This document shows, piece by piece, positions 7,499-15,443 of a stretch of DNA of 43,280 nt. The stretch is taken from NCBI GenBank assembly GCA_027306655.1, contig DAHUZL010000219.1:1-43280 (forward strand), given 5' to 3'. Position 1 is the stretch's first letter; each line of letters opens with the position of its first letter. The stretch comes from Candidatus Dormiibacterota bacterium. GTDB lineage: Bacteria; Chloroflexota; Dormibacteria; Aeolococcales; Bog-877. Made by a program: the position numbers and the translations under genes. The notes under the pieces were generated by a model. It was not told the origin of the DNA. It searched no databases and saw only the letters and a list, made by a program, of their open reading frames with translations.

Positions 7499-8299
7499 AT
7501 GCCCCCTGACGACGACATATCCCTGCGCGAGACGGTGCGCTCCCACTACGCGGCGGCCGCCACGGCGATGGCCGCCGGGCGCGGGTCCGGCTGCTGCGGG
7601 TCCCAATGCTGCGGCCCGTCCGCGGACGGCGACGCCGGCCCGGCGGGCTCGACCTGCGGCGAGCCGTCCTATGACGACGCCGACCGATCGGTCTCCGCCG
7701 CCGCCGCCGCCACCAGTCTCGGCATGGGGAATCCCACCCGGGTGGCGGACCTGCGCCCCGGCGAGGTGGTGCTCGACCTGGGATCCGGCGCCGGCCTCGA
7801 CGCCCTCATCAGCGCCCGGAAGGTTGGGCCCGGCGGTCGCGTGATCGGCCTCGACATGACCGACGAGATGCGCGAGCTCGCCGAGCGCCATGCGGCGCAG
7901 GCGGGCGCGACCAACGTGGAGTTCGTGGCCGGCACCATCGAGGCGATCCCGCTCCCCGACGCCAGCGTGGACGTGGTGCTGTCGAACTGTGTCATCAATC
8001 TCTCCCCCGACAAGGCTGCCGTTTTCCGTGAGAGCCATCGGGTGCTGCGGCCGGGTGGGCGCTTCGTCGCCGTCGACGTGGTGGCCGACGACGGGCTCAG
8101 CCCCGCCGACCGCGCCGCTCGCGGGACCACCGTCGGGTGCATCGCCGGTGCCCTCTCGGCGGCCGAATTCACGCTCGGGCTGCGGGCCTCGGGGTTCCGA
8201 GCCGAGAGCGTGACGGTCACCCACCGGGTCGCCGACGGGATGCACAGCGCCGTGGTCCGGGCCGTCAAGCCCGCGCCCCCCGACCCGCCCGGTTCCTGA
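7499..8299 (+). CDS. arsM: Arsenite S-adenosylmethionine methyltransferase
   Basis: A 266-residue cytoplasmic enzyme that methylates As(III) with S-adenosylmethionine to mono-, di- and trimethyl arsenicals, a detoxification step. The SAM-binding Rossmann motif is VLDLGSGAGLDALISARKVGPGGRVIGLDMTDEM (about 91-124). Family hallmarks present are SLGMGNPT (73-80), NCVINLSPDK (163-172) and GCIAGALS (213-220). The As-binding cysteines match the family: Cys164 and Cys214, plus Cys53 upstream. Two extra CC pairs (Cys32/33 and Cys37/38) form a Cys-rich head, common in bacterial ArsM. Start ATG is set by GGAGG 8 bases upstream. It lies before an aquaporin-type gene that could pass arsenicals. Confidence 0.96.
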   Translation: MPPDDDISLRETVRSHYAAAATAMAAGRGSGCCGSQCCGPSADGDAGPAGSTCGEPSYDDADRSVSAAAAATSLGMGNPTRVADLRPGEVVLDLGSGAGLDALISARKVGPGGRVIGLDMTDEMRELAERHAAQAGATNVEFVAGTIEAIPLPDASVDVVLSNCVINLSPDKAAVFRESHRVLRPGGRFVAVDVVADDGLSPADRAARGTTVGCIAGALSAAEFTLGLRASGFRAESVTVTHRVADGMHSAVVRAVKPAPPDPPGS

Positions 8300-8341
8300 C
8301 CCGCCCGGCCGGGCTCGGTGGACACGACCGCCGCCCGGTGG

Positions 8342-8347
8342 TACGGT
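8342..8347 (+). promoter_or_regulatory. -10 element before the aquaporin leader frame
   Basis: TACGGT, 6 bases before a GTG at 8354 that opens an 18-codon frame ending on the aquaporin start. The spacing matches the leaderless genes of the window. Confidence 0.35.
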
Positions 8348-8353
8348 CACGCG

Positions 8354-8410
8354 GTGATCGCCGAGCGCGAGGCGTGCCGAGCACGCCCCCGCGACCCACC
8401 GTCGGGGTGA
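8354..8410 (+). CDS. Possible 18-residue leader peptide
   Basis: GTG at 8354, 6 bases after TACGGT, opens an 18-codon frame (MIAEREACRARPRDPPSG). Its TGA (8408-8410) overlaps an in-frame GTG (8407) of the aquaporin gene as GTGA. The same overlap couples the MarR/MMPL, phosphatase/kinase and AbiEii/DUF6922 pairs here. It could be a coupling leader, or a chance frame. No sequence family applies. Confidence 0.28.
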   Translation: MIAEREACRARPRDPPSG

Positions 8411-9300
8411 GCCTGCCGCCGGCGGTTCCCGGGTCGGGGCGCGGGCACTGGGCCATGCGGGGCGCTCTCTCGGCGATGGAGCCGCCGTGGGTCCGCCGGT
8501 TCGACGATCCCGCGCGCGAGTGGCGCCGCCTCTTCAGCGAGGTGTTCGGAACGTTCCTGCTGGTCCTGGTCGCGGCCGGCGCGGACGTGGTGGCGGCGGT
8601 GAGCCACGGCGCGGTCGGTCGCAACGCGGCCGTGACCGCCCCGGCCCTGATGGTGCTGGCGGTCATCCTCTTCATGGGCACGGTGTCGGGGGCCCACCTC
8701 AACCCGGTGGTCAGCCTCGCCTTCGCGCTCCGCCGGGAGTTCCCCTGGCGCCGGGTCCCCGGGTACGTCGCGGCCCAGATGGTCGGGGCCGCGCTCGCCT
8801 GCCTCGTCCTCGCCGCGCTCTTCGGGCGGGTCGGCCTGCTCGGCGCGACCGTCCCGGGTGCCGGGATCACGGACGTCCAGGCAGTGGTGGTGGAGGCGCT
8901 CCTCACGCTGGGCCTGGTGAGCACCATCCTGGGCACCGCCTCCGGCGCCCAGAACGTCGGTCCGCTCTCAGCTGTCGCCGTTGCCGGCTACATCGCGCTC
9001 GCCGGCCTGTGGGCCAGCCCGATCAGCGGCGCCTCGATGAACCCGGTGCGGTCGCTCGGCCCCGAGCTCGTCCGTCTCGACTTCGCCCACGTCTGGGTGT
9101 ACCTGGTCGGGCCCCTGGCGGGGGCGCTCGCCGCCGTCGGCGGCGCCCACCTGTTGCGGGGACCGGGCGGCGACCCCACCGCCCGGCGGGCCGCTGAGGG
9201 CACCCTCGACGAGCTCGCCCGCAACGTGATCGTGGCCGCCGCGCACGCGGGCGGGGCGCCGCCGCCGCCGGACGACCCGACGTCGGCGGCCATCCGCTGA
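8407..9300 (+). CDS. MIP-family channel (aquaporin/aquaglyceroporin)
   Basis: Six-helix major intrinsic protein with two half-helix pore loops. The first is SGAHLNPVVS (NPV instead of the usual NPA) and the second SGASMNPVRSLGPEL, again NPV, with the conserved selectivity-filter Arg directly after. The helix before loop E reads LAGLWASPISGASMNP, similar to plant NIP-type and arsenite-permeable channels. A C-terminal tail of ~60 hydrophilic residues is extra. Position directly after arsM suggests passage of arsenite or methylated arsenicals, as for AqpS in ars operons; water or glycerol transport is equally possible. The start is uncertain: GTG 8407 (coupled to a leader frame), ATG 8455 or ATG 8476, none with a clear ribosome-binding site. 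Confidence 0.9.
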   Translation: MSLPPAVPGSGRGHWAMRGALSAMEPPWVRRFDDPAREWRRLFSEVFGTFLLVLVAAGADVVAAVSHGAVGRNAAVTAPALMVLAVILFMGTVSGAHLNPVVSLAFALRREFPWRRVPGYVAAQMVGAALACLVLAALFGRVGLLGATVPGAGITDVQAVVVEALLTLGLVSTILGTASGAQNVGPLSAVAVAGYIALAGLWASPISGASMNPVRSLGPELVRLDFAHVWVYLVGPLAGALAAVGGAHLLRGPGGDPTARRAAEGTLDELARNVIVAAAHAGGAPPPPDDPTSAAIR

Positions 9301-9328
9301 CGCCCGTCCCCCGCCACGGAGGTCTGCC

Positions 9329-9715
9329 ATGACCCGCAAGGAGCACTGGAAGCCGGAGCCGGACGCCCACGACTACCCTGCCGCGGCCGATTACCTCTCC
9401 CTTCTCGTCCCCGGTCCGGCGGTGGCGCGGGTGGTGACCCAGCTCCGGCGCGCCCCAATCACCCATCGCAAGGCCAAGGACCTCCTGCGCGCCAGCCGCC
9501 TCCCGCTGCTGCCGGCCAATGACCCCGAGGTGCTGCGCGACCTGCGCAAGGTCCGCAGGGGACAGCGACTCTCCCCTGTCCTGCTGGTCCGGGGATCCGC
9601 CGCCGCCGACGTCGCCCTCACGATCGCCGATGGCTATCACCGGGTCTGCGCCAGCTACCACCTCGACGAGGACGCCGACATTCCCTGCCGCCTGGCGGCC
9701 GCCGCCCAAGGCTGA
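9329..9715 (+). CDS. Hypothetical protein, possible ParB/sulfiredoxin-like fold
   Basis: A 128-residue soluble protein. The C-terminal half reads as a spaced L-x-x-V-x-x-G-x-x-L-S-P-V-L-L-V segment followed by ADGYHRVCASY. This resembles the G-x-H-R-hydrophobic signature of ParB/Srx-fold proteins, where the His/Arg pair binds a nucleotide phosphate; that assignment is inference. The N-terminus (MTRKEHWKPEPDAHDYPAA) is hydrophilic. The start is well set by GGAGG 6 bases before the ATG. It follows the aquaporin stop by 28 bases and may be co-transcribed with it. Small stand-alone proteins of this type are common in soil bacteria, but I know no assigned role. Confidence 0.75.
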   Translation: MTRKEHWKPEPDAHDYPAAADYLSLLVPGPAVARVVTQLRRAPITHRKAKDLLRASRLPLLPANDPEVLRDLRKVRRGQRLSPVLLVRGSAAADVALTIADGYHRVCASYHLDEDADIPCRLAAAAQG

Positions 9716-9801
9716 CGCGGGACCGGGACAGGCGGGATGATCGGGGGCGAGCGGGAACCCACCCAGGGGTCGGCGGCGTCATGGCAGGTGAGGACCCGTG
9801 C

Positions 9802-10773
9802 ATGACTGATCCGGCAGCCCGGTTGCGGAGCGAGACGCCAGCCCGGCGCCGGTCGGGTCGGCGGCGCCTGGCGGGAACCGCCGCGGCGCTCCTGGCCCTG
9901 GCCGCGGTCTCCCTTCCGGTCGGAGCCCAGGCCCCCCGCCTCAGCCAGGCCGCCGCGGTGCGGCTCGCCGACCAGCCGGCGCTCCTGCGGGCGGTGGGCC
10001 CGGTGACGCTCCAGAGCGCTTTGGTGCGCACCGTGGTCGCCTGGGGACCTCCCGACCCGTTCGGGCTGGCCCCCACCGCGCTGGTATGGCACGTCACCTT
10101 CAGCGGCTGGTTCCGTCTCTTCCCCTGCGTCGAGGTCCCGATCCCCACCGCGGTGCGCCCCGGCCTGCTCTGCGCGGCCACGGCGCCCCGCACTGCCGCC
10201 CCCGGCGCGGCCGCCGCGCCCGCCGCTCGCACCGCGCCGGCCGCCACCGGGGCGACGCGCTCCGCGCAGATCGCGTGCCCCCTGCTCCCACGCTGGCCGA
10301 TTCCCCCGTGGCTCTGCGTCGGGTCGTGGCACCGGACCGCCACGGTGGCGATCGCCGACGCCACCGGGGCCTGGCTGGGCGCCACCTACGGCCCCGCGGT
10401 GCCCCTGAACGGCGGAGGCGCGCCGCGCGTCATCGAGCATCCGCGAAATGGCGAGACGATCGACCTCACGCTCGGCCAGCTCCTCCTCCTGGGGCCGACC
10501 GTCGTCGCCGGGACGGGCACCCCCGTCTCCTACCGGTCGTCAGATCCCGCGATCCTCGCCCCGATCCCGCCGATCCTGCCGCCGGTCCCGATCGTCCGGA
10601 ACCCGCCGATCCCGATCCCCACCACGGCCTTCCTCGCGGTGCACGTGGGCGCGGTCGATCTGACCGGTGAGTGGCGACCCGTCTGTGCGTCGGGACAGCC
10701 CTGCCCGCTGTACGTGGTGCTGGTGACGCTGCACGTCCGGGTGCTCCTACCCGTCGACCTGCCGCCCGCCTGA
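9802..10773 (+). CDS. Exported hypothetical protein
   Basis: A 323-residue protein with a strong N-terminal export signal: a basic stretch with several RR pairs (ARRRSGRRRLAG), a hydrophobic core (TAAALLALAAVSLPV) and a likely signal-peptidase site after GAQA. The mature part is Ala/Pro-rich, with an FPCVEVPIP region, paired cysteines that could form disulfides (CPLLPRWPIPPWLC and CASGQPC), and a Pro-rich repeat around IPPILPPVPIVRNPPIPIP. No catalytic motif or family recognised. It is probably secreted or surface-bound. The start at 9802 is preferred over an in-frame ATG 7 codons upstream because TGAGGA lies 8 bases before it. Confidence 0.72.
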   Translation: MTDPAARLRSETPARRRSGRRRLAGTAAALLALAAVSLPVGAQAPRLSQAAAVRLADQPALLRAVGPVTLQSALVRTVVAWGPPDPFGLAPTALVWHVTFSGWFRLFPCVEVPIPTAVRPGLLCAATAPRTAAPGAAAAPAARTAPAATGATRSAQIACPLLPRWPIPPWLCVGSWHRTATVAIADATGAWLGATYGPAVPLNGGGAPRVIEHPRNGETIDLTLGQLLLLGPTVVAGTGTPVSYRSSDPAILAPIPPILPPVPIVRNPPIPIPTTAFLAVHVGAVDLTGEWRPVCASGQPCPLYVVLVTLHVRVLLPVDLPPA

Positions 10774-10820
10774 CGCCGACCCGCCGGCGCCCCGCGTCCG
10801 ACCCGCCCGGCTCCGCCTGG

Positions 10821-10826
10821 TAGCCT
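10821..10826 (+). promoter_or_regulatory. -10 element of the HAD hydrolase gene
   Basis: TAGCCT, exactly 6 bases before the GTG at 10833, with no ribosome-binding site. The identical hexamer and spacing occur before the YciI gene at 29166. Confidence 0.5.
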
Positions 10827-10832
10827 CGACGG

Positions 10833-11609
10833 GTGGACCGCGCCGAGGAGACGCCGACACCGGTCGCGGTCGATCCCGGTCGGGTCGTCGCCGTCATCTT
10901 CGACTGCTTCGGCACGCTGGTCCCGGGCACCCCGCTCGCCCGCCGCGCCACCGATGCGGGCGCCGTGGCCGGGCTCCTCGGGGTCGACCCCGAGGCGTTC
11001 CACGCTCTCCTCCACCTGACCTTCACCGAGCGGGCGACGGGGGCCATGGGGGATGGGATCCAGGTCCTGCGGACGCTGGCGGCGCGTCTCGGCGCGTTCC
11101 CATCGCCGGCGGACGTGGCGGCGGCGGCGCGACTCCGCCGACGCCAGCTGCGTCGTGACATGCGGCCCCGCGCGGACGCCCTCCCCACCCTGGTTCGGCT
11201 GCGGGCGTCCCGGTACCGGCTCGGGCTGATCAGCGACTGCGGGCCCGAGGTCCCCCCGATCTGGGCCTCCCTCCCCCTCGCCCCGCTGATCGAGGCCACG
11301 GTCTTCTCGGTCGACGTCGGCCGCCGCAAGCCGCACCCGAGCCTGTACTGGCGGGTGTGCGACGCCCTCGCGGTCGAGCCGAGCGGCTGCCTGTACGTTG
11401 GCGACGGCGACAGCCACGAGCTCACCGGGGCCACCCGGGTGGGGATGGCCGCGGTGCGGCTCGGGGCCGACGACCCGGAGGCGACCGCCCTCGTCCACTA
11501 CGACCATGACACCGCCTGGCGGGGGCCGGTGGTCACGCGCCTCACCGAGATCCCGATCCTCCTGGGCGCGGACCGGGGACCGACCGGGGAGGCGCCCGCG
11601 GTGGCGTGA
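10833..11609 (+). CDS. HAD-superfamily hydrolase
   Basis: A 258-residue haloacid-dehalogenase-like hydrolase. All four HAD motifs are present: motif I VIFDCFGTLV (nucleophile Asp, FGT type), a cap domain of helices around residues 40-110, motif II LISDCG, motif III Lys in VGRRKPHPSLY, and motif IV LYVGDGDSHELTGA. The DxFGT form of motif I is typical of 2-haloacid dehalogenases and related phosphatases. The second Asp of the phosphatase-type DxD motif is replaced by Phe, so a phosphatase role is less sure. Substrate unknown. GTG start 6 bases after TAGCCT, so the gene is probably leaderless and independent of its neighbours. Confidence 0.9.
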   Translation: MDRAEETPTPVAVDPGRVVAVIFDCFGTLVPGTPLARRATDAGAVAGLLGVDPEAFHALLHLTFTERATGAMGDGIQVLRTLAARLGAFPSPADVAAAARLRRRQLRRDMRPRADALPTLVRLRASRYRLGLISDCGPEVPPIWASLPLAPLIEATVFSVDVGRRKPHPSLYWRVCDALAVEPSGCLYVGDGDSHELTGATRVGMAAVRLGADDPEATALVHYDHDTAWRGPVVTRLTEIPILLGADRGPTGEAPAVA

Positions 11610-11702
11610 AGCCGCGGAGGGCGACCGCCGTGGGACAATGGCGGCACGCGAGCGGAGGCGTGGTCCACCGGAGCCATGGCCGCGAGGCCGGGAGGAGAGC
11701 CG

Positions 11703-12350
11703 ATGGCGACGAGCCAGGAGCAGCTGACCGTTGAGCGCCCCGTCAGCCCGGAGCGCGCCGGCACGGCGCCGGCGCCGACTCCCCCCGTCGGCCTCGAGGC
11801 GTGGCGCGACGCTCCTCCCGTCCTCTACAGCGCGGACGAGGTGAGCCGCCGGGTTCGAGCACTCGCGTACGAGATCGCCGCGGAGCGCAGCGACCGGCCG
11901 CTGACCCTGGCGGTGGTGCTCCGGGGGGCGTTCGTGTTCGCCGCCGACCTCATCCGCGCCCTGATCGAGATCGGGGTCCGCGATCTCACGGTGGAGTTCC
12001 TGTCGGTCGCGAGCTACCGCGGGATGGCGAGCGAGGGCGCCCGCCCCGACGTCCACTATGTCAACGGCGTCTTCCCGGGCGACGGTCGCGACGTGCTGGT
12101 GGTGGAGGACATCATCGACCGCGGCCACACCCTGGAGGCGATCGAGCGAGCGCTGAGCAGCCACTGCGAGCGCTTCCGGGTCTGCGCCCTGCTCGATCGT
12201 CCCCACCTCCGCGAGGTGCCGACCGGGCCCCACTACATCGGCTTCACCCTCGACACCGACGACTTCGTGGTGGGCTACGGCCTCGACCTCGACGGCCGCT
12301 ACCGCGAGCTCCCCTACCTCGGCCGGCTGCCCGCCCCGCCGCGCAGCTGA
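11703..12350 (+). CDS. hpt: Hypoxanthine phosphoribosyltransferase
   Basis: A 215-residue purine-salvage enzyme converting hypoxanthine or guanine plus PRPP to IMP or GMP. The PRPP-binding motif is VLVVEDIIDRGHTLEAI, with the paired acidic residues E-D followed by D; the family usually has D-T-G where this has D-R-G. Upstream are LAVVLRGAFVFAADLIRAL (the PPi loop region) and the flexible-loop segment VASYRGMAS. The C-terminal DTDDFVVGYGLDLDGRYRELPYLG is the purine/Mg end of the fold. An extra ~30-residue Pro/Ala-rich N-terminus precedes the core. Start at 11703 is set by GGGAGGAG upstream. Possible -10 GACAAT at 11634-11639. The sulfite-oxidase-like gene follows after 71 bases. Confidence 0.93.
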   Translation: MATSQEQLTVERPVSPERAGTAPAPTPPVGLEAWRDAPPVLYSADEVSRRVRALAYEIAAERSDRPLTLAVVLRGAFVFAADLIRALIEIGVRDLTVEFLSVASYRGMASEGARPDVHYVNGVFPGDGRDVLVVEDIIDRGHTLEAIERALSSHCERFRVCALLDRPHLREVPTGPHYIGFTLDTDDFVVGYGLDLDGRYRELPYLGRLPAPPRS

Positions 12351-12421
12351 CAGCGGCGGCGGCAGGTCATCCGCCACGCGCGCGCGATCCGCCGGGGCCG
12401 CTGCGGCGTAGGGAGGAGCGG

Positions 12422-14014
12422 ATGACGACCCCCACCGCGCGGGGCGCCCTCGCCGGCCTGGCCGCCGGCGGGATCGGCCTCGCGCTCAGCTTTTTGCTGC
12501 AGGCGACGCTGGGGTGGCCCGCGCTGCCCCAGGTGGCCAGCGACGGCGTCACCCTCCTCCTGCCCGGTCCGGTCTTCGGCGCGCTCATCGACGTGCTGCA
12601 GGAGCACGGGCGGCCGCTCCTCCTGCTCGGCCTGTCCCTGGCGGTGATCATCGTGGGGGCCGGGGTGGGAGCGTGGCGCGCCCGCCGGCTCACCGGTCGA
12701 GCCCCGACCGGCGGGGGAGCGCGGGCCCGGGCGGCGCACCACCTGGTGGCGGCGGTGGCCGAGGCGGCGGCGCTGCTGGTGCTCACCCTTCCCCTGGTCG
12801 GGTTCGGCCAGGGGACCCTGGCGACCGGGGCCACCGGCGCCGCGTTCCTGGGGTGGCTCCTTGTGACGGCGCCGCTGGAGGGGATGCTCGCCGAGGCCTC
12901 GCGCCGCCGGGTGCGCCCGGGACGGTCCCTCGGGCGCAGCCCGCTCGCCAGCTGGTCGCGGCGGTCGGTGCTGCAGACGGCCGGGCTCGGCGCCGCCGGG
13001 ATCGCGGTGGGCGGTCTCGCCTGGCGCGCCGTGACCGCCTCCGCCCCCGCGATCGGGCCGAGCACCGGCGGGGCGGGCGGGCGGGGGCCCGGACCCGGCG
13101 GGGCCCCCGGAGCCACAGGCAGCGGCCGGGTGACCTTCGGCGACCTCAGCGGCCTCACCCCGGTGCGCGACTTCTACGTCGTGGACATCGACCTGTTCGG
13201 GCCCCCCTCGGTGGACCCCGGCCGGTGGCGGCTGCAGGTCCTCGGCCCCCGCCCCTACGCCCTCGACCGCGGCGAGCTCGCGGCTCTCCCCCACGTCCGC
13301 CAGGTGCAGACGCTGGAGTGCATCTCCAACAACGTCGGGGGGCCGCTGATCAGCACCGGCGCCTTCGAGGGGGTGCGGCTGGGCGACCTGCTCGCGCGCT
13401 CCGGGGTGCCGGCGGGCACCGTGGCGGTGGGCTTCGGCTGCGTCGACGGCTACACCGAGAGCCTGCCCCTCGCCGACGCCCTCCTGCCCACGACGCTCGT
13501 CGCCGACCGCCTCAACGGGCGCCCGCTCCCGGCCGCCCACGGGTTCCCCGCCCGGCTCCTGGTCGTCGACCGGTACGGGATGAAGGACCCCAAGTGGCTC
13601 ACCGCGATCACGCCCCTGGCCAGCCCCGCCCCGGGGTACTGGGAGGTGCGCGGCTGGAACCCGTCGGTGGCGGTGCGCACCACCTCGCGGATCGACCATC
13701 CCCAGGGCAACAGCCGCCTCCCCGCCGGACGGCCGGTCGCGGTGCGCGGGATCGCCTTCGCCGGCACCCGCGGGATCGAGCGCGTCGAGCTGAGCATCGA
13801 CGGCGGCCGCAGCTGGGGACCCACCCGCCTCGAGCCGTCGCTTTCGCCCTACGCGTGGCGGCTGTGGACCGCGGTCTGGCGGCCGGCGCCGGGCACCTAC
13901 GCCCTCCAGGTGCGGGCGGTGGACGGCACCGGCCGCACCCAGTCCGCCGTCAGCCTGCCGTCGTACCCCAACGGGGCGACGGGGTACGACATGGTGACCG
14001 TGCTGGTGGCCTGA
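12422..14014 (+). CDS. Membrane-anchored sulfite-oxidase-like molybdopterin enzyme
   Basis: A 530-residue protein in two parts. Residues 1-160 hold about four to five hydrophobic helices. A short linker then carries a Tat-like motif, SRRSVLQTAGLGAAGIAVGG (around 176-195), that would lead the rest outside the cytoplasm. The C-terminal 320 residues are a sulfite-oxidase fold. The molybdenum-ligand cysteine is Cys300 in QTLECISNNVGG, followed by FEGVRLGDLL, HGFPARLLVVDRYGMKDPKW and a C-terminal Mo-co dimerisation domain with VELSIDGGRSW. No heme b5 domain is present. It probably oxidises sulfite or reduces a small oxyanion or sulfoxide at the outer membrane face. Start set by GGAGG 5 bases before the ATG. 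Confidence 0.9.
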   Translation: MTTPTARGALAGLAAGGIGLALSFLLQATLGWPALPQVASDGVTLLLPGPVFGALIDVLQEHGRPLLLLGLSLAVIIVGAGVGAWRARRLTGRAPTGGGARARAAHHLVAAVAEAAALLVLTLPLVGFGQGTLATGATGAAFLGWLLVTAPLEGMLAEASRRRVRPGRSLGRSPLASWSRRSVLQTAGLGAAGIAVGGLAWRAVTASAPAIGPSTGGAGGRGPGPGGAPGATGSGRVTFGDLSGLTPVRDFYVVDIDLFGPPSVDPGRWRLQVLGPRPYALDRGELAALPHVRQVQTLECISNNVGGPLISTGAFEGVRLGDLLARSGVPAGTVAVGFGCVDGYTESLPLADALLPTTLVADRLNGRPLPAAHGFPARLLVVDRYGMKDPKWLTAITPLASPAPGYWEVRGWNPSVAVRTTSRIDHPQGNSRLPAGRPVAVRGIAFAGTRGIERVELSIDGGRSWGPTRLEPSLSPYAWRLWTAVWRPAPGTYALQVRAVDGTGRTQSAVSLPSYPNGATGYDMVTVLVA

Positions 14015-14061
14015 CCGGTCCCTCCCCCTGGCCGTGATCAGCCGGGGGCCGCCACGGGCCA

Positions 14062-14067
14062 TACACT
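14062..14067 (+). promoter_or_regulatory. -10 element of the AI-2E-family permease gene
   Basis: TACACT, 9 bases before the GTG at 14077, with no ribosome-binding site. The position allows a leaderless transcript. Confidence 0.4.
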
Positions 14068-14076
14068 CGGAAGACG

Positions 14077-15441
14077 GTGCCCCCCCCCTCCCGGTCCCGT
14101 CCCGAGCCGCCGCCGGCGCCGGCGGCCCTGCCCGAGGAGGCGGCCCCGCCCGCGCCGCCGGCCGCGGGCGGGCGCCCGTCGGCCTGGCTGTGGGTCGAGG
14201 TGGCGGCGATCCTGCTCAGCGTCTTCCTCGCCCTCCAGCTGCTTCGGGTCGTCACCGGCTGGCTGGCCTCGGTGCTGGGCGTGATCCTGGCCGTGGTCCT
14301 CGCCCTGGTCGTCACCTTCCTCGCCGACCCGGTCGTGCTCCAGCTGCGCCGGCGGGCCCGACTCCCCGCGGCGGCGGCGATCGTCCTCACCCTGATCGGG
14401 GGGGTGGTGATCGTGGCGGCCGTCCTCTACCTCGTCGGCGGCCCGCTGGTGGGCGAGGCGCGCGGGCTCGCGGGCCGGGTCCCGCACCTGGTCCGGGACG
14501 CCGACCGGACCATCAGCGCCATCCGCGCCCAGCTCCGCAGCCACGGCATCTCCATCGGCGGCGGGCGGGTGCTGCCGACCAACCTCACGAGCCTCATCCC
14601 CCAGGCGACCGGCGTCCTCCTCCACGGGGTCACCAGCACCGCCTCCGCGCTGGTGGATGTGGTGGTGGCGCTGGTGATCGCGTTCTGGCTGCTCAAGGAC
14701 GGGCGTCTCCTGCGCCGCCAGCTGCTCGACCTCCTCCCCGCGCGCGCCCGCGGCGAGCTCGCCTTCGGTCTCGACGCCTTCGCTGCCGTCATCGGCGGAT
14801 ACGTGCGGGCCCAGCTCCTGCTCGCCTTCCTGGTCGCCCTGCTGGCGGGGGTCGGGACCGCCCTCCTCGGCGTTCCCTTCCCCCTGGTGGTGGCGGTTGC
14901 CACCTTCCTGTTCGAGCTGATCCCGCTGGTGGGCCCCTTCGCCGGGGGGGCCGTCGCCCTCCTGCTCGCCTTCACCAAGAGCCCGGTCCTGGCCGTCTTC
15001 ACCCTCGTCCTGTTCCTCGCCATCCACGTGGTCGAGGGCTACCTCCTGGCCCCCCGGATCCAGGCACGGTTCGTCCACCTCCACCCCCTGCTGGCGCTCA
15101 TCGCGCTCTTCTCCGGGATCGAGGTGGGGGGATTCCTGGGCGCCCTCTTCGCCATCCCGATGGCGAGCCTGCTCGCGGTCTTCGTCCGCGCCGGCGCCCT
15201 GGACTGGCGCCACAGCCGCCCCGACCTCTTCCGCGCCGGGGGGACGCCGGGCGGGCTGAGCCGGCGGGAGCGCCGTCTCCTGGGCGAGTTCACGCCGCTG
15301 CACCTCGACCTGCGCCGCTGGTGGGGTCGGCGCCGCGGCACCCGCCCGACCGGTCCCAGCGGCCCGGCCGGACCCGGCAGCGGACCCGGAACCGGCGGCG
15401 ATCCGACCCCGGGCGTGCGCGAACGCGGCCGGGGCGCCTAG
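14077..15441 (+). CDS. AI-2E-family transporter (PerM/TqsA-like)
   Basis: A 454-residue integral membrane protein of the AI-2E exporter family. After a Pro/Ala-rich N-tail (~35 residues) there are two to three TM helices, a soluble region (about 125-180), then the conserved C-terminal block. That block shows FWLLKDGRLLRRQLLDLLP, GYVRAQLLLAFLVALLAGVG, FELIPLVGPFAGG and the helix pair ending HVVEGYLLAPRIQ. Family members export signalling molecules, or act as Na+/H+ antiporters or membrane-stress proteins; substrate cannot be told here. A basic Gly/Pro-rich tail of ~70 residues is additional. GTG start with TACACT 9 bases upstream. The MFS gene starts 2 bases after its stop, so they form an operon. 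Confidence 0.9.
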   Translation: MPPPSRSRPEPPPAPAALPEEAAPPAPPAAGGRPSAWLWVEVAAILLSVFLALQLLRVVTGWLASVLGVILAVVLALVVTFLADPVVLQLRRRARLPAAAAIVLTLIGGVVIVAAVLYLVGGPLVGEARGLAGRVPHLVRDADRTISAIRAQLRSHGISIGGGRVLPTNLTSLIPQATGVLLHGVTSTASALVDVVVALVIAFWLLKDGRLLRRQLLDLLPARARGELAFGLDAFAAVIGGYVRAQLLLAFLVALLAGVGTALLGVPFPLVVAVATFLFELIPLVGPFAGGAVALLLAFTKSPVLAVFTLVLFLAIHVVEGYLLAPRIQARFVHLHPLLALIALFSGIEVGGFLGALFAIPMASLLAVFVRAGALDWRHSRPDLFRAGGTPGGLSRRERRLLGEFTPLHLDLRRWWGRRRGTRPTGPSGPAGPGSGPGTGGDPTPGVRERGRGA

Positions 15442-15443
15442 GG

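Noticed and set aside
12314-14062. Long minus-strand open frame opposite the sulfite-oxidase-like gene
   Set aside because: Low-complexity, Gly/Arg/Glu-rich product with no motif, while the plus strand encodes a recognisable molybdenum domain with a good ribosome-binding site.
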